A DNA stretch of 7,145 nt from an uncultured Acetatifactor sp. Its GTDB lineage: Bacteria; Bacillota; Clostridia; Lachnospirales; Lachnospiraceae. The translations under genes were made by a program, and so were the position numbers. This document shows, in pieces, positions 6,207 through 7,145 of this stretch. The first letter of the stretch is position 1. Each line of letters starts with the position of its first letter. The notes under the pieces are model-generated. The model had not been told where the DNA came from. It saw only the letters and a list, made by a program, of their open reading frames with translations, and made no database searches. The stretch is from the NCBI GenBank assembly GCA_947626405.1, contig CANQSE010000099.1, forward strand, positions 1 through 7,145, written 5' to 3'.

Positions 6207-7145
6207 ATGAGATACAGGGCGATAGCAGGAACCTGCGCCTGTTTTTTGGCGGGAGGGCTGATATTCGCCGTGGGATTTACCCAGGCAAAGGATGCGGAGA
6301 CTGGCGGAAATACTGTTACATCGTCTGATGCAGTTGAAGGAACGTTTCCCGTCTCCACAGACAATTATGAATACAACGGTGATCTGAGCTTTCCGGAGGC
6401 AGGAATACAGGTTTATCTGAGCGAGATTGTCCGCAGCCAGGATGAGGAGCAGGGCTCGGAGGTTGTGCCTGTTGTGGCTTTGGCAGCGCAGGGAGAGCAG
6501 CCGGAAAATGCACAAGAAGTTCAGTCTGATGAGCCGCAGGGGGAGCAGCCGGAGAATACGCAGGATACGGCGCAGGAAGATCCTGAAAGCGAGTACGCGG
6601 ATCTTGCCATTGCGGACGTGAGCAAATATGTCAATGTACGTTCAGGACCGAACACCGACAGCGAGATAGTGGGAAAGATTTACGACGGCGCAGTCGCTCA
6701 TATTCTGGAGACGGCAGGGGAGGATAACGATTGGTTCCGGATCGTGTCCGGAAATGTAGAGGGCTATATAAAGTCGGAATTTTTCATTTACGGCGATGCT
6801 GCGGTAGAAGTTATTGACGACTATGTGACGCGTTATGCGATTGTTCTGGCGGACAGGCTTAATGTGAGAAAAGAGCCGGATATTGAATCCAAAAGAATCG
6901 GATATATTGACAACGGGGAAAAGGTCAGGATACTTGAAAATCTCGGGGAATGGCTCAAGGTGCAGTACACCGGCAGTACAACAGGGTATGTGGCGGCCCA
7001 GTATGTTTCGGTCGAGGAGGAATTTGTCTACGCAAAGACGCTGGAGGAAGAAGCAAAGGAGCTTGCCGAGAAAAAAGCCCTGGAGGAGCGCCGACGCATT
7101 TCCGAGGAACAGGCTGCCGAGAATACAACAATAAACGTCGAGCCT
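6207..7145 (+). CDS. Exported protein with two bacterial SH3 domains (3' end outside window)
   Basis: The frame is open for 313 codons to the window edge, so the C-terminus is missing. The start ATG follows TAGGAG (6196-6201) by 5 nt. Residues 1-27 form a Sec signal peptide: a short Arg-containing start, a hydrophobic core at about 11-24, and a likely cut after FTQA (24-27). There is no lipobox, since TC at 9-10 is too early and lacks the right residue before Cys. A Glu/Gln/Pro-rich linker (about 75-128) contains a 16-residue-period repeat. SH3b domain 1 spans about 130-194 (VNVRSGPNTDSEIVGKI, 142-158; ending VEGYIKSEFF). Domain 2 spans about 210-269 (LNVRKEPDIESKRIGYI, 218-234; ending TGYVAAQYVSV). 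A charged helix (about 278-305) follows. Such proteins usually bind cell wall and often end in an NlpC/P60 peptidase; that part cannot be seen here. Confidence 0.9.
   Translation, partial: MRYRAIAGTCACFLAGGLIFAVGFTQAKDAETGGNTVTSSDAVEGTFPVSTDNYEYNGDLSFPEAGIQVYLSEIVRSQDEEQGSEVVPVVALAAQGEQPENAQEVQSDEPQGEQPENTQDTAQEDPESEYADLAIADVSKYVNVRSGPNTDSEIVGKIYDGAVAHILETAGEDNDWFRIVSGNVEGYIKSEFFIYGDAAVEVIDDYVTRYAIVLADRLNVRKEPDIESKRIGYIDNGEKVRILENLGEWLKVQYTGSTTGYVAAQYVSVEEEFVYAKTLEEEAKELAEKKALEERRRISEEQAAENTTINVEP
6489..6566 (+). repeat. 48-bp-period coding repeat in the SH3 protein linker
   Basis: Codons for QGEQPENAQE (6489-6518) recur as QGEQPENTQD (6537-6566), with 23 of 30 bases identical. This looks like an old in-frame duplication in a disordered Gln/Glu/Pro linker, a type of segment that often varies in length between strains. 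Confidence 0.6.

Noticed and set aside
6207..6245. Lipoprotein signal in the SH3 protein (Cys10 or Cys12)
   Set aside because: The Cys residues come before the hydrophobic core ends and lack the [AGS] residue expected just before a lipobox Cys; a normal signal peptidase I site fits better.
6159..6515. Minus-strand open frames overlapping the SH3 gene start
   Set aside because: They lie opposite the signal peptide and linker codons of a strongly supported gene, and no ribosome site precedes them.
1..7145. CRISPR array, tRNA or rRNA genes, insertion sequence
   Set aside because: No regularly spaced repeats, tRNA-like clover-leaf segments, rRNA stretches or transposase motifs were seen on either strand.

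Overview
The window looks like chromosomal DNA from a Gram-positive Firmicute, probably a clostridium of the Lachnospiraceae type. The reasons are strong purine-rich Shine-Dalgarno sites before every intact gene, sigma-A promoters with 17-bp spacers, moderate base composition, a DUF1292 protein, and a secreted SH3-repeat protein. The species cannot be named from this sequence. All gene calls come from reading motifs; no database search was run.

Layout. Positions 69-3409 hold a two-gene forward operon. gltX (glutamyl-tRNA synthetase) is followed 2 nt later by a 621-residue UvrD/PcrA-like superfamily 1 helicase, with a probable intrinsic terminator at 3468-3489. Positions 3595-5074 hold a convergent, lower-GC two-gene operon on the minus strand: an AbiEi antitoxin (promoter-proximal) and an AbiEii nucleotidyltransferase toxin, a type IV toxin-antitoxin / abortive-infection module with its own promoter at 5109-5137. 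On each side of this module lie scraps of coding-like sequence: a 39-codon open tail at 3447-3566, and a frameshifted lipoprotein-like remnant at about 5198-5656. The module therefore seems to sit in a spot where genes have been gained and lost.

Positions 5657-7145 hold a divergent pair. A very acidic DUF1292 protein runs on the minus strand. On the plus strand is an exported protein with two bacterial SH3 domains and the start of a charged helical segment; it runs off the window end and probably continues into a cell-wall enzyme domain. Each gene has a readable sigma-A promoter. Between the two promoters is a direct repeat with an 11-bp period that fits the published WalR (YycF) consensus and also resembles a PhoP box. 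The SH3 gene has a leader of about 95 nt that can form three consecutive hairpins.

No wholly new system is evident. The recognised defence element is the AbiE pair. The least-explained signals are the response-regulator-like box and structured leader of the SH3 gene, and the decayed lipoprotein locus beside abiE.
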